Shown: positions 19,154 to 27,507 of the stretch, piece by piece
Numbering within the stretch: the stretch's first letter is position 1
Layout of the letters: every line of letters starts with the position of its first letter
Origin: Rossellomorea aquimaris
GTDB taxonomy: Bacteria > Bacillota > Bacilli > Bacillales > Bacillaceae_B
Length of the DNA: 64,000 nucleotides
NCBI RefSeq assembly: GCF_001877785.1
Contig: NZ_MINN01000085.1
Location: forward strand, 124,001-188,000
Direction: 5' to 3'
The notes under the pieces: model-generated
The model's input: the letters and a program-made list of their open reading frames with translations, nothing else
The model's database searches: none
Told to the model about the DNA's origin: nothing
Made by a program: the position numbers and the translations under genes

Positions 19154-19486
19154 ATGAATATTCAACTTACAGATGCAGCAGCAGAAAAGATAACCGAGAA
19201 AACAGCAGGCCAAATAGGCCATTTGAAATTGAAATATGACATAGACGGGTGCGGATGTGTAGTGTCAGGCGTCCCGACCTTATGGTACGTATCAGAACCC
19301 GATGAAATTGACGATGTGACAGTCGAGACCAATCATTTTCCGATTTTGGTAGAAAAGTCGAAAACGGTTTTCCTTGACGAAGAGCTGAAAATCGATTTTT
19401 CTACAGCCAGTAATACGTTTCAACTGAAAAGTCCGGGACAGATCCTCAACGGAAGGATGAACTTCATCCTGTACCCTGGAGAATAG
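19154..19486 (+). CDS. yqkB: HesB/IscA-like protein YqkB
   Basis: A 110-residue small protein of the HesB/YadR/YfhF fold group, known in B. subtilis as yqkB. It begins MNIQLTDAAAEKITEK, the typical A-type carrier start, and has two Cys in GCGCVVSG; the C-terminal Cys pair of classical IscA is absent, so it is an atypical member. ATG 19154 follows GGAGGAAG; upstream in-frame codons have no ribosome site. Its terminator overlaps the 3' end of the convergent gene at 19502. Confidence 0.85.
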   Translation: MNIQLTDAAAEKITEKTAGQIGHLKLKYDIDGCGCVVSGVPTLWYVSEPDEIDDVTVETNHFPILVEKSKTVFLDEELKIDFSTASNTFQLKSPGQILNGRMNFILYPGE

Positions 19487-19488
19487 AG

Positions 19489-19524
19489 AAAAAGCCGGTC
19501 CTCAAAGGGAACCGGCTTTATTTT
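19489..19524. terminator. Shared terminator that forms part of the convergent coding end
   Basis: AAAGCCGGT and ACCGGCTTT pair, with a T-rich tail on the plus strand. The right arm encodes the last codons (ending KAGSL) of the minus-strand gene that stops at 19502. Confidence 0.8.
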
Positions 19525-20419
19525 CGTTCAAGAGCCTTTCATACATTTCCGCGATGGCTGCCCCGTTTTTCCAGCAGTCGCTCCCGTCTTCGGTACACCA
19601 GCAGGCAGACAGCACCGAGTGGCAGAATCCGTAGGAAATCAGTCTTTCATAGGAAAGGGAAAGAAGGGAAGAGAAGGCTGCCGTCCTGAATTTCAAAAGT
19701 TCATAAGGATATTCATGGTCCTTCCAGTGATTCAGGGTGTACTGGATGCAGTCGTATTCCCGCTCCCCGATCAGTCCTTTGGGATCGATGGCCGTCCAGC
19801 CCGCCGATCCGGAATAGAGGATGTTCTCATGGTGCAGATCGCCGTGAAGCAGGTATCGTTCCTGTGAAGAACTGAGGAGCCTGTGGAAAAGTGACTCTGC
19901 CTTTGAAATCATCTTCTCCGGCAGGGGACCGTTTCCGTCCTTAAAGCGGGATTTATAACGTCTGATGCCTTCCGACCAGGCTTCGACATCGGGAAACGGA
20001 TGGGAAGTTGAAGGCTTGTGCCACAATTTTTCCGCAATAGAAGCGAAAATCTTTAACTGCTTCATTTCATCCTTCAAGGAATGAAGGGCATGGCCGGGCT
20101 GTATATGCGTCAAGATCATCCAGCCTGCTTCCAGATCCGAATCAATGACTCTCACCATGGCATCACCCGCGAACTCGCGGAGTGCATGGAACTCATTGGA
20201 AAACTCTTTATTGGAATATCCCATTTTTAATACCGCAGAAGTACCGTCCGGGAGAACGGCGGGAACCACAAAGTTATAGCTCAGGGAAAAAGGTTCGCCG
20301 AGTGACAGGCTGAGTTTTTCCTGAAGGGAAAGAATGGTTTGCTCTGCCTGTCCGACCCAGGCCGAACCCTTGTCTCCATACATCGCTTCCATTTTTGCTT
20401 GAAAGTATTCGGGGATCAT
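19502..20419 (-). CDS. Aminoglycoside phosphotransferase-family protein
   Basis: A 305-residue protein with the APH/choline-kinase-like fold. The N lobe contains a VLKMGYSNKEFSNE segment with the likely ATP Lys; the catalytic loop is HGDLHHENIL with the general-base Asp, and AIDPKGLIGEREYD holds the metal-binding Asp. This is the pattern of fructosamine-kinase-like and streptomycin phosphotransferase (StrK) proteins; I would not call it a resistance gene without evidence. Its ATG directly follows the TAA of yqkD with no gap, so translation is probably coupled. Confidence 0.85.
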   Translation of the reverse strand: MIPEYFQAKMEAMYGDKGSAWVGQAEQTILSLQEKLSLSLGEPFSLSYNFVVPAVLPDGTSAVLKMGYSNKEFSNEFHALREFAGDAMVRVIDSDLEAGWMILTHIQPGHALHSLKDEMKQLKIFASIAEKLWHKPSTSHPFPDVEAWSEGIRRYKSRFKDGNGPLPEKMISKAESLFHRLLSSSQERYLLHGDLHHENILYSGSAGWTAIDPKGLIGEREYDCIQYTLNHWKDHEYPYELLKFRTAAFSSLLSLSYERLISYGFCHSVLSACWCTEDGSDCWKNGAAIAEMYERLLNENKAGSL

Positions 20420-21349
20420 TTACTCTGCCTCCCTTCCATAGTCCACAACTTCATCAAGGAAGTGCTGAACCACGCCGTCATACTTTTCGGGATCTTCATT
20501 GTAGGATTGGGCATGGGTGCCGCAGAAGTTAAGATGCATCATTTTCGGTCCCGGCTTCTTGTGAAATAAATCTTCCGTCATTTTCGGCAGGATATAATCA
20601 TCCTCCATGCTGTGGATGAACAGGACAGGCTTATGGATATTCCCGATGACCGAAATGGGGGATAGTTCCTTTAATGAATAGCCCTCGCGAAATTTTAATG
20701 TCCGGCTTACGAGGGGCAGCAGGAATCGCGCAGGAATTTTCAGTTCCACGCTCATCCTGTAGGCAAGCTGTTCACCGAAATCGGAATACGGGCAATCTGC
20801 AATATAAAAGTCCGCCCGGTCCTCGACACTGCCCCCGTAGAGAAGGATGGTGGCTGCCCCCATGGACTCACCGTGTATGCCGAAAAAGACATCTTCACCT
20901 TCCCGGCGGATCAATTCATCGACGACGGCTTTTAAATCGAATTTTTCGTAATATCCGTAGCTGGTCGACTTCCCGCCGGATTTCCCGTGCCGCCGGTGGT
21001 CATAGATGATGGCATTGAATCCTTTTTTAATGAACAGATTCATATATTTAATGGAATTAAGCTTGTTTTCAGTAACACCATGCGCAAAGATCATATACCT
21101 CTTATGCGGGTGGGGAGTGACGAAAACAGCATTGAGATCATATCCGTAAGGCGAGGGGATGTACACTTCTTCTTTAGGGAGCGCATCAAACTCTTCCTGG
21201 ATGAGCCGGAGTGCATCGATTTCCCTTGAACGAACCGATTTTTCATCTTTCTTGGGAAGGTACAGGAAGGTATTCGTAATGAAATAGCCCAGCCCGCCGA
21301 TCCCGAGGGCGGACAGGAGGCCGCCTATCAAATAAGATTTTTTCTTCAT
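20420..21349 (-). CDS. yqkD: Alpha/beta hydrolase, membrane-anchored
   Basis: A 309-residue alpha/beta hydrolase, B. subtilis yqkD by position and type. One N-terminal hydrophobic segment (IGGLLSALGIGGLGYFI) should anchor it, with the catalytic domain outside. Nucleophile elbow GESMGA with Ser, oxyanion region FAHGVTENKLN, the acid in HSMEDDYILP and the final His in CGTHAQSY. The substrate is unknown. It is first of a two-gene unit with the phosphotransferase-like gene. Confidence 0.87.
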   Translation of the reverse strand: MKKKSYLIGGLLSALGIGGLGYFITNTFLYLPKKDEKSVRSREIDALRLIQEEFDALPKEEVYIPSPYGYDLNAVFVTPHPHKRYMIFAHGVTENKLNSIKYMNLFIKKGFNAIIYDHRRHGKSGGKSTSYGYYEKFDLKAVVDELIRREGEDVFFGIHGESMGAATILLYGGSVEDRADFYIADCPYSDFGEQLAYRMSVELKIPARFLLPLVSRTLKFREGYSLKELSPISVIGNIHKPVLFIHSMEDDYILPKMTEDLFHKKPGPKMMHLNFCGTHAQSYNEDPEKYDGVVQHFLDEVVDYGREAE

Positions 21350-21430
21350 GATTTCACCTCATAGACTTTCAGCTGTTCTTTCATTTTAACATCAGGAGGA
21401 AAGAAGTGGAATTCACAGGGGAGGGAATAA

Positions 21431-21472
21431 AAAAGAAGCGCACCCAAAAGTTTGGGAGCGCGCTTCTAAAGA
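21431..21472 (-). terminator. Terminator of the 43-aa gene
   Basis: AGAAGCGCGCTCCCAAAC pairs with GTTTGGG...GCGCTTCT (minus-strand sense), followed by six T. Confidence 0.82.
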
Positions 21473-21476
21473 AGAA

Positions 21477-21608
21477 TCAAGATTTTGCATTTTGCCCTTT
21501 GGTCGGGTGAATCGCTTTATCGAGCTCTTCTGCAGACAGGGTGTTCCTTACAGTATCGCTGTTCGTCTTTCCTTTTTGACTATTTCCCTTTTCGCGTTTT
21601 TGACTCAT
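21477..21608 (-). CDS. Small hydrophilic protein, 43 residues, unknown
   Basis: An open frame with an excellent ribosome site (AAAGGAGATG, 5-7 bases before ATG) and its own terminator 4 bp after the stop. The peptide starts MSQKREKGNSQKGKTNSD and ends HPTKGQNAKS; it is rich in Lys, Asn, Gln and Ser, has no Cys, no Trp and no hydrophobic segment. The composition resembles small spore-core or intrinsically disordered proteins of Bacillus, but I do not recognise the family. Too short for most gene finders, so easily missed. Confidence 0.72.
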   Translation of the reverse strand: MSQKREKGNSQKGKTNSDTVRNTLSAEELDKAIHPTKGQNAKS

Positions 21609-21674
21609 GTTTTCATCTCCTTTGCATTCATTCAATCTTAGAATGCTCGTGGAGCAGGAGCGGTATTCAAACTC

Positions 21675-22583
21675 TTATTTATTAAGCTCGTAAAGGCGGT
21701 AATATCCGCTTTCAACAGGACGGGAGATAAAAGGCTTCACGACATCGATCGCCTGCGAGATCTTTTCGAGGTCGATGCCGGTTTTCACACCCATCTCTTC
21801 CGCCATGAATACGACATCTTCGGTGGCCACGTTCCCAGTGGCTCCCGGAGCAAAAGGGCATCCCCCGAGCCCGCCGGCGGAACTGTCAAAGCGGTCCACA
21901 CCGGCCTGCATGGAAGCAAGGATGTTGGCAAGGGCCATTTTCCTCGTATCATGGAAATGAGCGGTCAGGAGAAGACCGGGCAGTTCACTTTTCAGTAAAG
22001 TGAACAGTGCATGGGCTTCAAGCGGATTCGCCCGGCCCACGGTATCCGCTACACTCAATTCATCCACGCCCATATCCGCGAATCTTTTACATAAGGCAAG
22101 TGTATCCTCAGGGAGGATCTTTCCTTCGTATGGACAGTAGAAGGCGGTCGAAATACAGGCCCTCACAAAATATCCGCGTTCTTTTAACTCGTTGATGAGA
22201 GGTTCAAGGTCATTGAGAGAATCTTCAGTTGTCTTATTAATATTTTTTTGATTGAACGTATTGCTTACCCCGACAAATACAGCCACTGCCCTGCAGCCCG
22301 TTTCATAAACACGCTGAAGGCCTCTTTCATTCGGTGCAAGGACGAAATCCCGCGAGTCACTGGTAAGACACGATTCCACTATATCGCCTGCATCCTGCAT
22401 CTGGGGAACCCACTTGGGAGAGACGAAAGACGTCAGCTCCATTTCCCTGATGCCGGAGTCCTTCAACCGCAATATAAATTCTTTCTTCGTTTCAGTCGGA
22501 ACAAAGTTCTTTTCATTTTGCAGGCCGTCCCGCGGGCCCACTTCGATAATTGTAATATTTTCAGGTAATTTCAACTTATCCAT
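21675..22583 (-). CDS. mvaB: Hydroxymethylglutaryl-CoA lyase
   Basis: Cleaves 3-hydroxy-3-methylglutaryl-CoA to acetyl-CoA and acetoacetate, the last step of leucine/isovalerate breakdown. 302 residues, TIM-barrel of the DRE-TIM family: EVGPRDGLQNE near the N terminus with the catalytic Arg and metal Asp, HFHDTRKMA with metal His, and the signature GLGGCPFAPGATGN with the active-site Cys. No clear ribosome site beyond AAGGGGGATGG. It diverges from thiolase-scoAB, which can process its product acetoacetate. This cluster is not at this site in B. subtilis, where the homologue is yngG, so it was moved or gained. Confidence 0.93.
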   Translation of the reverse strand: MDKLKLPENITIIEVGPRDGLQNEKNFVPTETKKEFILRLKDSGIREMELTSFVSPKWVPQMQDAGDIVESCLTSDSRDFVLAPNERGLQRVYETGCRAVAVFVGVSNTFNQKNINKTTEDSLNDLEPLINELKERGYFVRACISTAFYCPYEGKILPEDTLALCKRFADMGVDELSVADTVGRANPLEAHALFTLLKSELPGLLLTAHFHDTRKMALANILASMQAGVDRFDSSAGGLGGCPFAPGATGNVATEDVVFMAEEMGVKTGIDLEKISQAIDVVKPFISRPVESGYYRLYELNK

Positions 22584-22653
22584 CCCCCTTGTTATTATTG
22601 TAGGAAAATTTCGACAACAAAATCAACTAAATTTTTTAAGAAAGAAAAAGGAA

Positions 22654-22669
22654 ATTGAAGCGTTTACAT
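22654..22669 (+). promoter_or_regulatory. Catabolite response element (cre, CcpA site)
   Basis: ATTGAAGCGTTTACAT matches the Bacillus consensus WTGNAANCGNWWNCAW at 15 of 16 places (T for G at the third base). It lies between mvaB and the thiolase gene, overlapping a possible -35 (TTTACA), which fits repression by CcpA when sugars are plentiful. Confidence 0.65.
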
Positions 22670-22752
22670 AGAAAAGGTTTAAGTGGAGATATGTTTGCCT
22701 ATTCTCTAGTGGAAGGAATTCATGAGAATCAGTCAGAATGGGAGGAAGAGAA

Positions 22753-23940
22753 ATGTCGAACGAAGTGGTAATTGTAAGCGCTGTCCGAACAGCGATCGGG
22801 AGCTTTAACGGCTCATTGAAGGATATTTCGGCTCCTGAGCTTGGAGCGGTCGTAATCAAAGATGCCCTTGAAAAGGCAGGCGTGAAAAAAGAAGATGTCG
22901 ATGAAGTGATCATGGGGAATGTCCTGCAGGCCGGATTAGGTCAAAATCCTGCAAGGCAGGCTTCCATTAAAGCAGGTTTACCCGAGAGTGTACCTGCCAT
23001 GACGATAAATAAAGTATGCGGATCCGGTTTGAAAACCGTACACCTGGCCACTCAGGCAATCCTTGCCGGGGATGCCGATATCATTGTTGCAGGCGGGATG
23101 GAGAACATGAGTCAGGCCCCGTATTTATTAAAAGGGGCAAGGAATGGATACAAAATGGGAGACCAAAAAGTCGTGGACAGCATGATTTCCGACGGCCTGT
23201 GGTGTGCGTTCAATGATTATCATATGGGAGTCACCGCTGAAAATCTGTGTGACCGCTATTCCTTATCCCGTGAAGAACAGGATGAATTTGCAGCGTGGAG
23301 CCAGGAGAAAGCAAGTGCTGCCATCGAGGCAGGCAGATTCAAGGATGAAATTGTCCCAGTACATATTCCACAGCGCAAAGGGGATCCGGTTGAGTTCAGC
23401 CAGGATGAATTTCCGCGCAAGGGCTCCACTGCAGAGAAATTGTCAGGGCTCCGTGCAGCATTCAAAAAGGATGGAAGTGTCACAGCCGGCAATGCGTCAG
23501 GAATCAACGACGGGGCGGCAGCTGTCGTAGTCATGTCGAAGAAAAAAGCAGATGAGCTCGGCATCACCCCCCTAGTCACAATTAAGGGGAATGCAAATGC
23601 AGGTGTCGATCCAAGCGTGATGGGGATCGGGCCGGTTGCGGCAGTGAAGAAGGTGCTGGAAAAAACAAAGATGAACATGGAAGACATGCAGCTGATCGAG
23701 GCAAATGAGGCGTTTGCCGCACAATCATTGGCGGTGGATAAAGAACTTGGATTCAAGCGGGACGCCCTCAATGTAAACGGCGGAGCGATTGCTTTGGGAC
23801 ACCCGATCGGAGCGAGCGGGACAAGGATCCTTGTTACCCTTATCCATGAAATGAAGAAAAGAAAGGTACAGCACGGCTTGGCTACATTATGCATCGGCGG
23901 CGGCCAGGGTGTAGCGACAGTCGTTGAACTGCATCAATAA
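22753..23940 (+). CDS. Acetyl-CoA C-acetyltransferase (thiolase)
   Basis: Biosynthetic-type thiolase II interconverting acetoacetyl-CoA and two acetyl-CoA, 395 residues from ATG 22753 (GGGAGGAAGAG upstream). The acyl-accepting Cys is in [14 protein letters not shown], the catalytic His in [15 protein letters not shown], and the second Cys in CIGGGQG; all three are intact. The two CoA-transferase subunit genes follow. Together they can convert acetoacetate to acetyl-CoA for the TCA cycle, or run in reverse. Similar proteins in B. subtilis are MmgA and YhfS. Confidence 0.93.
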   Translation: MSNEVVIVSAVRTAIGSFNGSLKDISAPELGAVVIKDALEKAGVKKEDVDEVIMGNVLQAGLGQNPARQASIKAGLPESVPAMTINKVCGSGLKTVHLATQAILAGDADIIVAGGMENMSQAPYLLKGARNGYKMGDQKVVDSMISDGLWCAFNDYHMGVTAENLCDRYSLSREEQDEFAAWSQEKASAAIEAGRFKDEIVPVHIPQRKGDPVEFSQDEFPRKGSTAEKLSGLRAAFKKDGSVTAGNASGINDGAAAVVVMSKKKADELGITPLVTIKGNANAGVDPSVMGIGPVAAVKKVLEKTKMNMEDMQLIEANEAFAAQSLAVDKELGFKRDALNVNGGAIALGHPIGASGTRILVTLIHEMKKRKVQHGLATLCIGGGQGVATVVELHQ

Positions 23941-23975
23941 AAAGCAGGCTGAATGACAACTAAGGAGGGAAAACA

Positions 23976-24665
23976 ATGAAACAGGTTTATACTTCATACA
24001 GTGAAGCGGTGGCGGATATACAGGACGGAGCCACGCTGATGGTGGGCGGATTCGGTCTGTGCGGAATCCCCGAGAAATTGATCCTTGCACTGGTGGATAA
24101 AGGCGTGAAGAACCTGACTGTCATCTCCAACAACTGCGGAGTGGATGACTGGGGTCTCGGTTTGCTGCTGAAAAATAAGCAGATCGATAAAATGATCGGT
24201 TCATATGTAGGTGAGAATAAAGAGTTTGAAAGACAGGTATTGTCAGGGGAACTCGAAGTGGAATTGGTGCCGCAGGGGACACTGGCGGAAAAGATCCGTG
24301 CTGGCGGCGCTGGCATCCCTGCTTTTTATACGCCTGCAGGAGTGGGGACACCGGTTGCCGAAGGAAAAGAAACACGCACCTTCAATGGTAAAGAGTATCT
24401 GCTGGAAGAAGCATATACGGCTGATTTCTCACTCGTCAGAGCCTGGAAAGCAGATAAAATGGGCAATCTTGTTTATAACAAGACAGCGCAGAATTTCAAT
24501 CCGATGATCGCTGCTGCAGGAAAAGTGACCATAGCTGAAGCGGAAGAAATCGTAGAGATTGGGGACATCAATCCGAATGAAGTACACACTCCAAGCATCT
24601 ATGTTCAACGATTGGTTCAGGCAGAGCAGGAAAAACGCATTGAAAGAAGAACAGTCAAAGCCTAG
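23976..24665 (+). CDS. scoA: 3-oxoacid CoA-transferase subunit A
   Basis: Alpha subunit of succinyl-CoA:acetoacetate CoA-transferase, 229 residues, the usual size. CoA-binding glycine loop [14 protein letters not shown] near the N terminus and [15 protein letters not shown] in the middle. It moves CoA from succinyl-CoA to acetoacetate together with ScoB. Ribosome site AAGGAGGGAAAAC. It lies 35 bp after the thiolase and 18 bp before scoB, so one operon. Confidence 0.93.
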   Translation: MKQVYTSYSEAVADIQDGATLMVGGFGLCGIPEKLILALVDKGVKNLTVISNNCGVDDWGLGLLLKNKQIDKMIGSYVGENKEFERQVLSGELEVELVPQGTLAEKIRAGGAGIPAFYTPAGVGTPVAEGKETRTFNGKEYLLEEAYTADFSLVRAWKADKMGNLVYNKTAQNFNPMIAAAGKVTIAEAEEIVEIGDINPNEVHTPSIYVQRLVQAEQEKRIERRTVKA

Positions 24666-24683
24666 AAGGGAGAGTGGAATAGG

Positions 24684-25346
24684 ATGGATCGTGCGAAAAT
24701 GCGTGAAAAGATCGCCAGGAGAGCGGAAAAGGAAATTCAAGATGGCTTTTATGTGAATTTAGGAATCGGAATGCCGACCCTGGTCGCCAACTATATAACA
24801 GAAAACAAGCAGGTTGTACTTCAGTCGGAGAACGGGCTGCTCGGAATCGGGCCATACCCGACGGAGGAAGAGCTGGATGCCGACTTGATCAATGCAGGGA
24901 AAGAAACGGTAACTGCCATCCCCGGCTCCGCTTACTTTAACAGTGCGGAATCCTTCGGGATGATCAGGGGGGGACATATCAATATCGCCATTCTTGGCGG
25001 TATGGAAGTTGCTGAAAACGGCGACCTTGCCAACTGGATGATCCCCGGAAAGATGATCAAGGGGATGGGCGGAGCGATGGACCTCGTACATGGTGCCCAG
25101 CGGATCATCGTCATCATGGAACATGTGAACAAAAACGGGGAAAGCAAGATCCTTAAAGAGTGCACCCTCCCTCTTACAGGGCAGGGAGTAGTTGACCGCA
25201 TCATCACCGACCGTGCCGTCATGGATGTAACAGAAGATGGGCTGCTTCTGCGTGAAGTCGCGAACGGATTCACCGTCGAAGACATCCAATCGTCAACCGC
25301 CGCCGAACTAAAAGTGGCAGAAGACGTCAAACTCGAAGCATACTAA
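24684..25346 (+). CDS. scoB: 3-oxoacid CoA-transferase subunit B
   Basis: Beta subunit of the CoA-transferase, 220 residues. It carries the catalytic glutamate in the signature [10 protein letters not shown], preceded by [14 protein letters not shown]. The rest ([23 protein letters not shown]) follows the family closely. Ribosome site GAAGGGAGAGTGG. End of the thiolase-scoA-scoB operon; a terminator follows at 25361. Confidence 0.93.
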   Translation: MDRAKMREKIARRAEKEIQDGFYVNLGIGMPTLVANYITENKQVVLQSENGLLGIGPYPTEEELDADLINAGKETVTAIPGSAYFNSAESFGMIRGGHINIAILGGMEVAENGDLANWMIPGKMIKGMGGAMDLVHGAQRIIVIMEHVNKNGESKILKECTLPLTGQGVVDRIITDRAVMDVTEDGLLLREVANGFTVEDIQSSTAAELKVAEDVKLEAY

Positions 25347-25360
25347 ATTAACAAACAAGC

Positions 25361-25402
25361 CATCCTGAGAGGATTCTTCTTTCTTTCGGATGGTTTTTTA
25401 TG
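25361..25402 (+). terminator. Terminator of thiolase-scoAB
   Basis: CCATCC and GGATGG pair across a 22-nt loop and are followed by six T. Confidence 0.7.
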
Positions 25403-25440
25403 TTGTAATGATATAGTTAGAAGAGAGTTCGTCGTTTTAA

Positions 25441-25684
25441 AACTGATCCAGCTTTTGATTAGAGTGCAAGACGAAGACTCCTAACCGAAATGCGGAAGGG
25501 CTTTGCTCAGAGGCGGGTGGCATAAGACGAATCGGCCACGAAGACGCTCTTTGCCTTCTTGGTCGGTTTGGCTTATGACATGTGCCTCTAAGCCCTGCAG
25601 CTGGACAGTTCCCTTCTCTGCCGAGGGAGGCTAACGGGCTACCCGCGGGAAGCGAAGTCCTGCACGGAAATCAACAGCGGTGAT
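25441..25684. repeat. Composite repeat: R1 hairpin inserted in a second repeat (R2)
   Basis: The outer parts, 25441-25491 (CCAGCTTTTGATTAGAGTGC) and 25608-25684 (CGCGGGAAGCGAAGTCCTGC), resemble the two halves of the R2 element also seen at 48.4-48.8 kb. Between them lies an R1 copy in inverted orientation (25492-25607), running from GCGGAAGGGCTTT to AGGCACATGTC-type sequence and GCAGCTGGACA. Arms CATAAGACGAATCGGCC / GGTCGGTTTGGCTTATG pair. No gene is supported in this stretch. Confidence 0.7.
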
Positions 25685-25722
25685 CGAAGAATATTTTATT
25701 TACATAGACAGGGGGATCTCCG

Positions 25723-25953
25723 ATGTCCAAAAAAAAGAAACAAGAAGCCGAATTGACATTAAAAAACTCAATCAATGCCGACCTGTTTGAACAGCTCAAA
25801 AATAAAAAGAAAGAGCTGGAAAAAGTGGAAGAAGTAAAAAAAGATGAAGATCGGAAGCGTAAAGCGGAAGAAAGAAAACAACGAGAGAAAAACAAATCCT
25901 TCGAAGAACTATTAAATGAAAGCGATATGAACTGGCAGAATTATAAGAAGTAA
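25723..25953 (+). CDS. yqkE: YqkE-family protein
   Basis: A 76-residue, highly charged protein of a Bacillus-specific family (B. subtilis yqkE). It starts with a Lys run, contains a long predicted coiled coil (about residues 20-60, Lys/Glu rich), and ends with the family signature NKSFEELLNESDMNW. No export signal. GGGGGATCTCCG precedes the ATG. Function unknown. Single gene with a terminator 20 bp downstream. Confidence 0.85.
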   Translation: MSKKKKQEAELTLKNSINADLFEQLKNKKKELEKVEEVKKDEDRKRKAEERKQREKNKSFEELLNESDMNWQNYKK

Positions 25954-25972
25954 AAGTACTTTCATAAGGAGA

Positions 25973-26003
25973 AAAAGCTGCAAGGGGAACCTGCAGCTTT
26001 TCT
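25973..26003 (+). terminator. Terminator of yqkE
   Basis: AAAAGCTGCA / TGCAGCTTTT stem with a 9-nt loop and a short T tail. Confidence 0.78.
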
Positions 26004-26041
26004 ATGAAATGCCTTAATCAGCAAACAGCTCTCATTTACAG

Positions 26042-26140
26042 TTATGGGCGGTATATTCAATTTAAGGGCGAAATTCTTGATTTAAGGGCGGAATCAACAA
26101 TATAAGGGCGGAATCCTCGAAATAAGGGCGACCTGCCGAT
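26042..26140. repeat. Array B: five units with an exact 20-bp period
   Basis: Units start at 26042, 26062, 26082, 26102 and 26122. The core is WTAAGGGCGRAAT (first unit TTATGGGCGGTAT, last unit degenerate after GGGCG) and the remaining 7 or so bases vary. It sits between the convergent terminators of yqkE and yqkF. Same architecture as array A (9615) with no sequence in common. Nothing else is visible from 26141 to 26223. Confidence 0.88.
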
Positions 26141-26223
26141 TTTTCGACAAAAAACGCCTTCCGCTTCTGCCTACACCAAACTTAATCCCGCCCTCACTAA
26201 TTTTCATCTCACTATTTTATTCC

Positions 26224-26262
26224 AAAAAGCAACCCCGCCGGCAGATCCGGCGAGGGTGCTTT
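26224..26262 (-). terminator. Terminator of yqkF
   Basis: Minus-strand AAAGCACCCTCGCCGG pairs with CCGGCGGGGTTGCTTT, followed by a short T-run (TTTTTGG). Confidence 0.82.
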
Positions 26263-26270
26263 GCACCATT

Positions 26271-27197
26271 CTAATCCCGGTGCTGTTCATATCGTGAAAT
26301 TTTCGTCAATTGCTCTAACAGCTCCAATTCTTCTGGAGAAAGCGGCGGCCGGTTGACGGCTTCAATGTTTTCTTTCAACTGGCGGGCCGAACTGGCTCCC
26401 GGGATGACAGATGCGACCCCGCTGCGGGCAAGGTCATACTGCAGGGCCAGTTCATTCATGCTTCTTGTCTCCGATGCTTTTGAACGGATGGCAGCCAGGG
26501 CTTCTTCAAGCTCGGCATAGGAATAATCCAGGTATCCGTCCTTTCTTATTTTATCTGAAGCTTTTGAAAGCATCTTGTCGGAAAGGAGCCCTTTTGCAAG
26601 GGGACCCCGTGCAATGATGCTTACTTGATGTTCCTCAAGCAGATCCGTCCATTCCTCAGGACGGCGGTCGAGCAGGCTGTACTGCATCATCACGCTCTGA
26701 GTGGAAGAATGGCTTAAGAAACGTTTGATGACATTCGGACGAATCGAAGAAATACCGTATTCACGGATACAGCCTTCTTCTTTCAATTCTTCAAATGCCT
26801 CTATACTCTCTTCAAAGTTGTCCTTGATCGTCCCGCCGTGAAGCTGGTATAAATCGATATAATCCACGTTCAGCCTTGAAAGGCTGTCTTTTACTGCCGA
26901 CTTGATATACTCCTTGGACGGATCCCATCTCCACCCGTCCTTGACATCATTCCACCGGTTCCCGACCTTGGAGGCGATGATCACATCATCCCTCACATCT
27001 TTGAGGGCGCTGCCGACGATTTGCTCATTCCTGCCGAAATCATATAAATCAGCGGTATCAAAATAGTTGATGCCGTTCTCAAGTGCCGTCTGGACGATTT
27101 CTTTGGCATGCGTCTCGTCGGTGCCGAGCGACATGCAGCCGAGTCCCATTTTTGAAACATATAAATCAGATGCACCAATTTGTCTTTTTTCCATCAT
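26271..27197 (-). CDS. yqkF: Aldo/keto reductase
   Basis: NADPH-dependent aldo/keto reductase, 308 residues in a TIM barrel; B. subtilis yqkF. Catalytic residues: Asp and Tyr in DTADLYDFGRNE, Lys in IIASKVGNRW, His in YQLHGGT. I start at the ATG-ATG pair (27197/27194) just after GGAAAGGACGG; an upstream in-frame ATG has no such site. Substrates are unknown; the family reduces sugars and aldehydes. mciZ lies next upstream on the same strand. Confidence 0.92.
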   Translation of the reverse strand: MMEKRQIGASDLYVSKMGLGCMSLGTDETHAKEIVQTALENGINYFDTADLYDFGRNEQIVGSALKDVRDDVIIASKVGNRWNDVKDGWRWDPSKEYIKSAVKDSLSRLNVDYIDLYQLHGGTIKDNFEESIEAFEELKEEGCIREYGISSIRPNVIKRFLSHSSTQSVMMQYSLLDRRPEEWTDLLEEHQVSIIARGPLAKGLLSDKMLSKASDKIRKDGYLDYSYAELEEALAAIRSKASETRSMNELALQYDLARSGVASVIPGASSARQLKENIEAVNRPPLSPEELELLEQLTKISRYEQHRD

Positions 27198-27294
27198 AAC
27201 CGTCCTTTCCATCAATACTTTCACTATCTATTATTTTAACGAAAGAAGGGCCGGTTAAACAAAGGATATGACTTTTTCACTCGGCAGCCGGGTC

Positions 27295-27426
27295 TTATTC
27301 TTTGATAAGTGCAGCCGTCCACTCTTTAACCGTGTCATATTTCCTGCTGTATTCCTTCAGCTTTGCCCTGACTTCCCAAGCTTTTCCGGCAAGAATGACA
27401 CGGTCTTTCTCTACGATTACCTGCAT
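27295..27426 (-). CDS. mciZ: FtsZ inhibitor MciZ
   Basis: A 43-residue peptide that matches B. subtilis MciZ, the mother-cell inhibitor of FtsZ polymerisation. The shared core is clear: GKAWEVRAKLKEYSRKY here against GKAWEIRAKLKEYGRTF, then VKEW against VKDW. The location, between yqkF and nudF, is also that of B. subtilis. Start ATG 27426 follows GGATGAGGTGACC. MciZ caps FtsZ filament ends and blocks new Z rings in the mother cell. About 35 bp upstream on its strand is CATACATT, identical to a sigma-E -10, with only a poor -35. Confidence 0.85.
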   Translation of the reverse strand: MQVIVEKDRVILAGKAWEVRAKLKEYSRKYDTVKEWTAALIKE

Positions 27427-27507
27427 GAGCGGTCACCTCATCCTTTCTATGAAATATGGTAAAATGTATGAAGGTAACGTGATTGTAAGAACAAGGAGAG
27501 TTGTTTA

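Noticed and set aside
19502..20419. Aminoglycoside resistance gene
   Set aside because: The fold matches the phosphotransferase superfamily, but chromosomal context with yqkD and lack of any resistance cassette features do not support a resistance role.
27440..27500. A sigma-E promoter for mciZ
   Set aside because: CATACATT is a fine -10, but the -35 (TCTTACA) matches only four of seven bases, so it is mentioned in the gene entry and not called.
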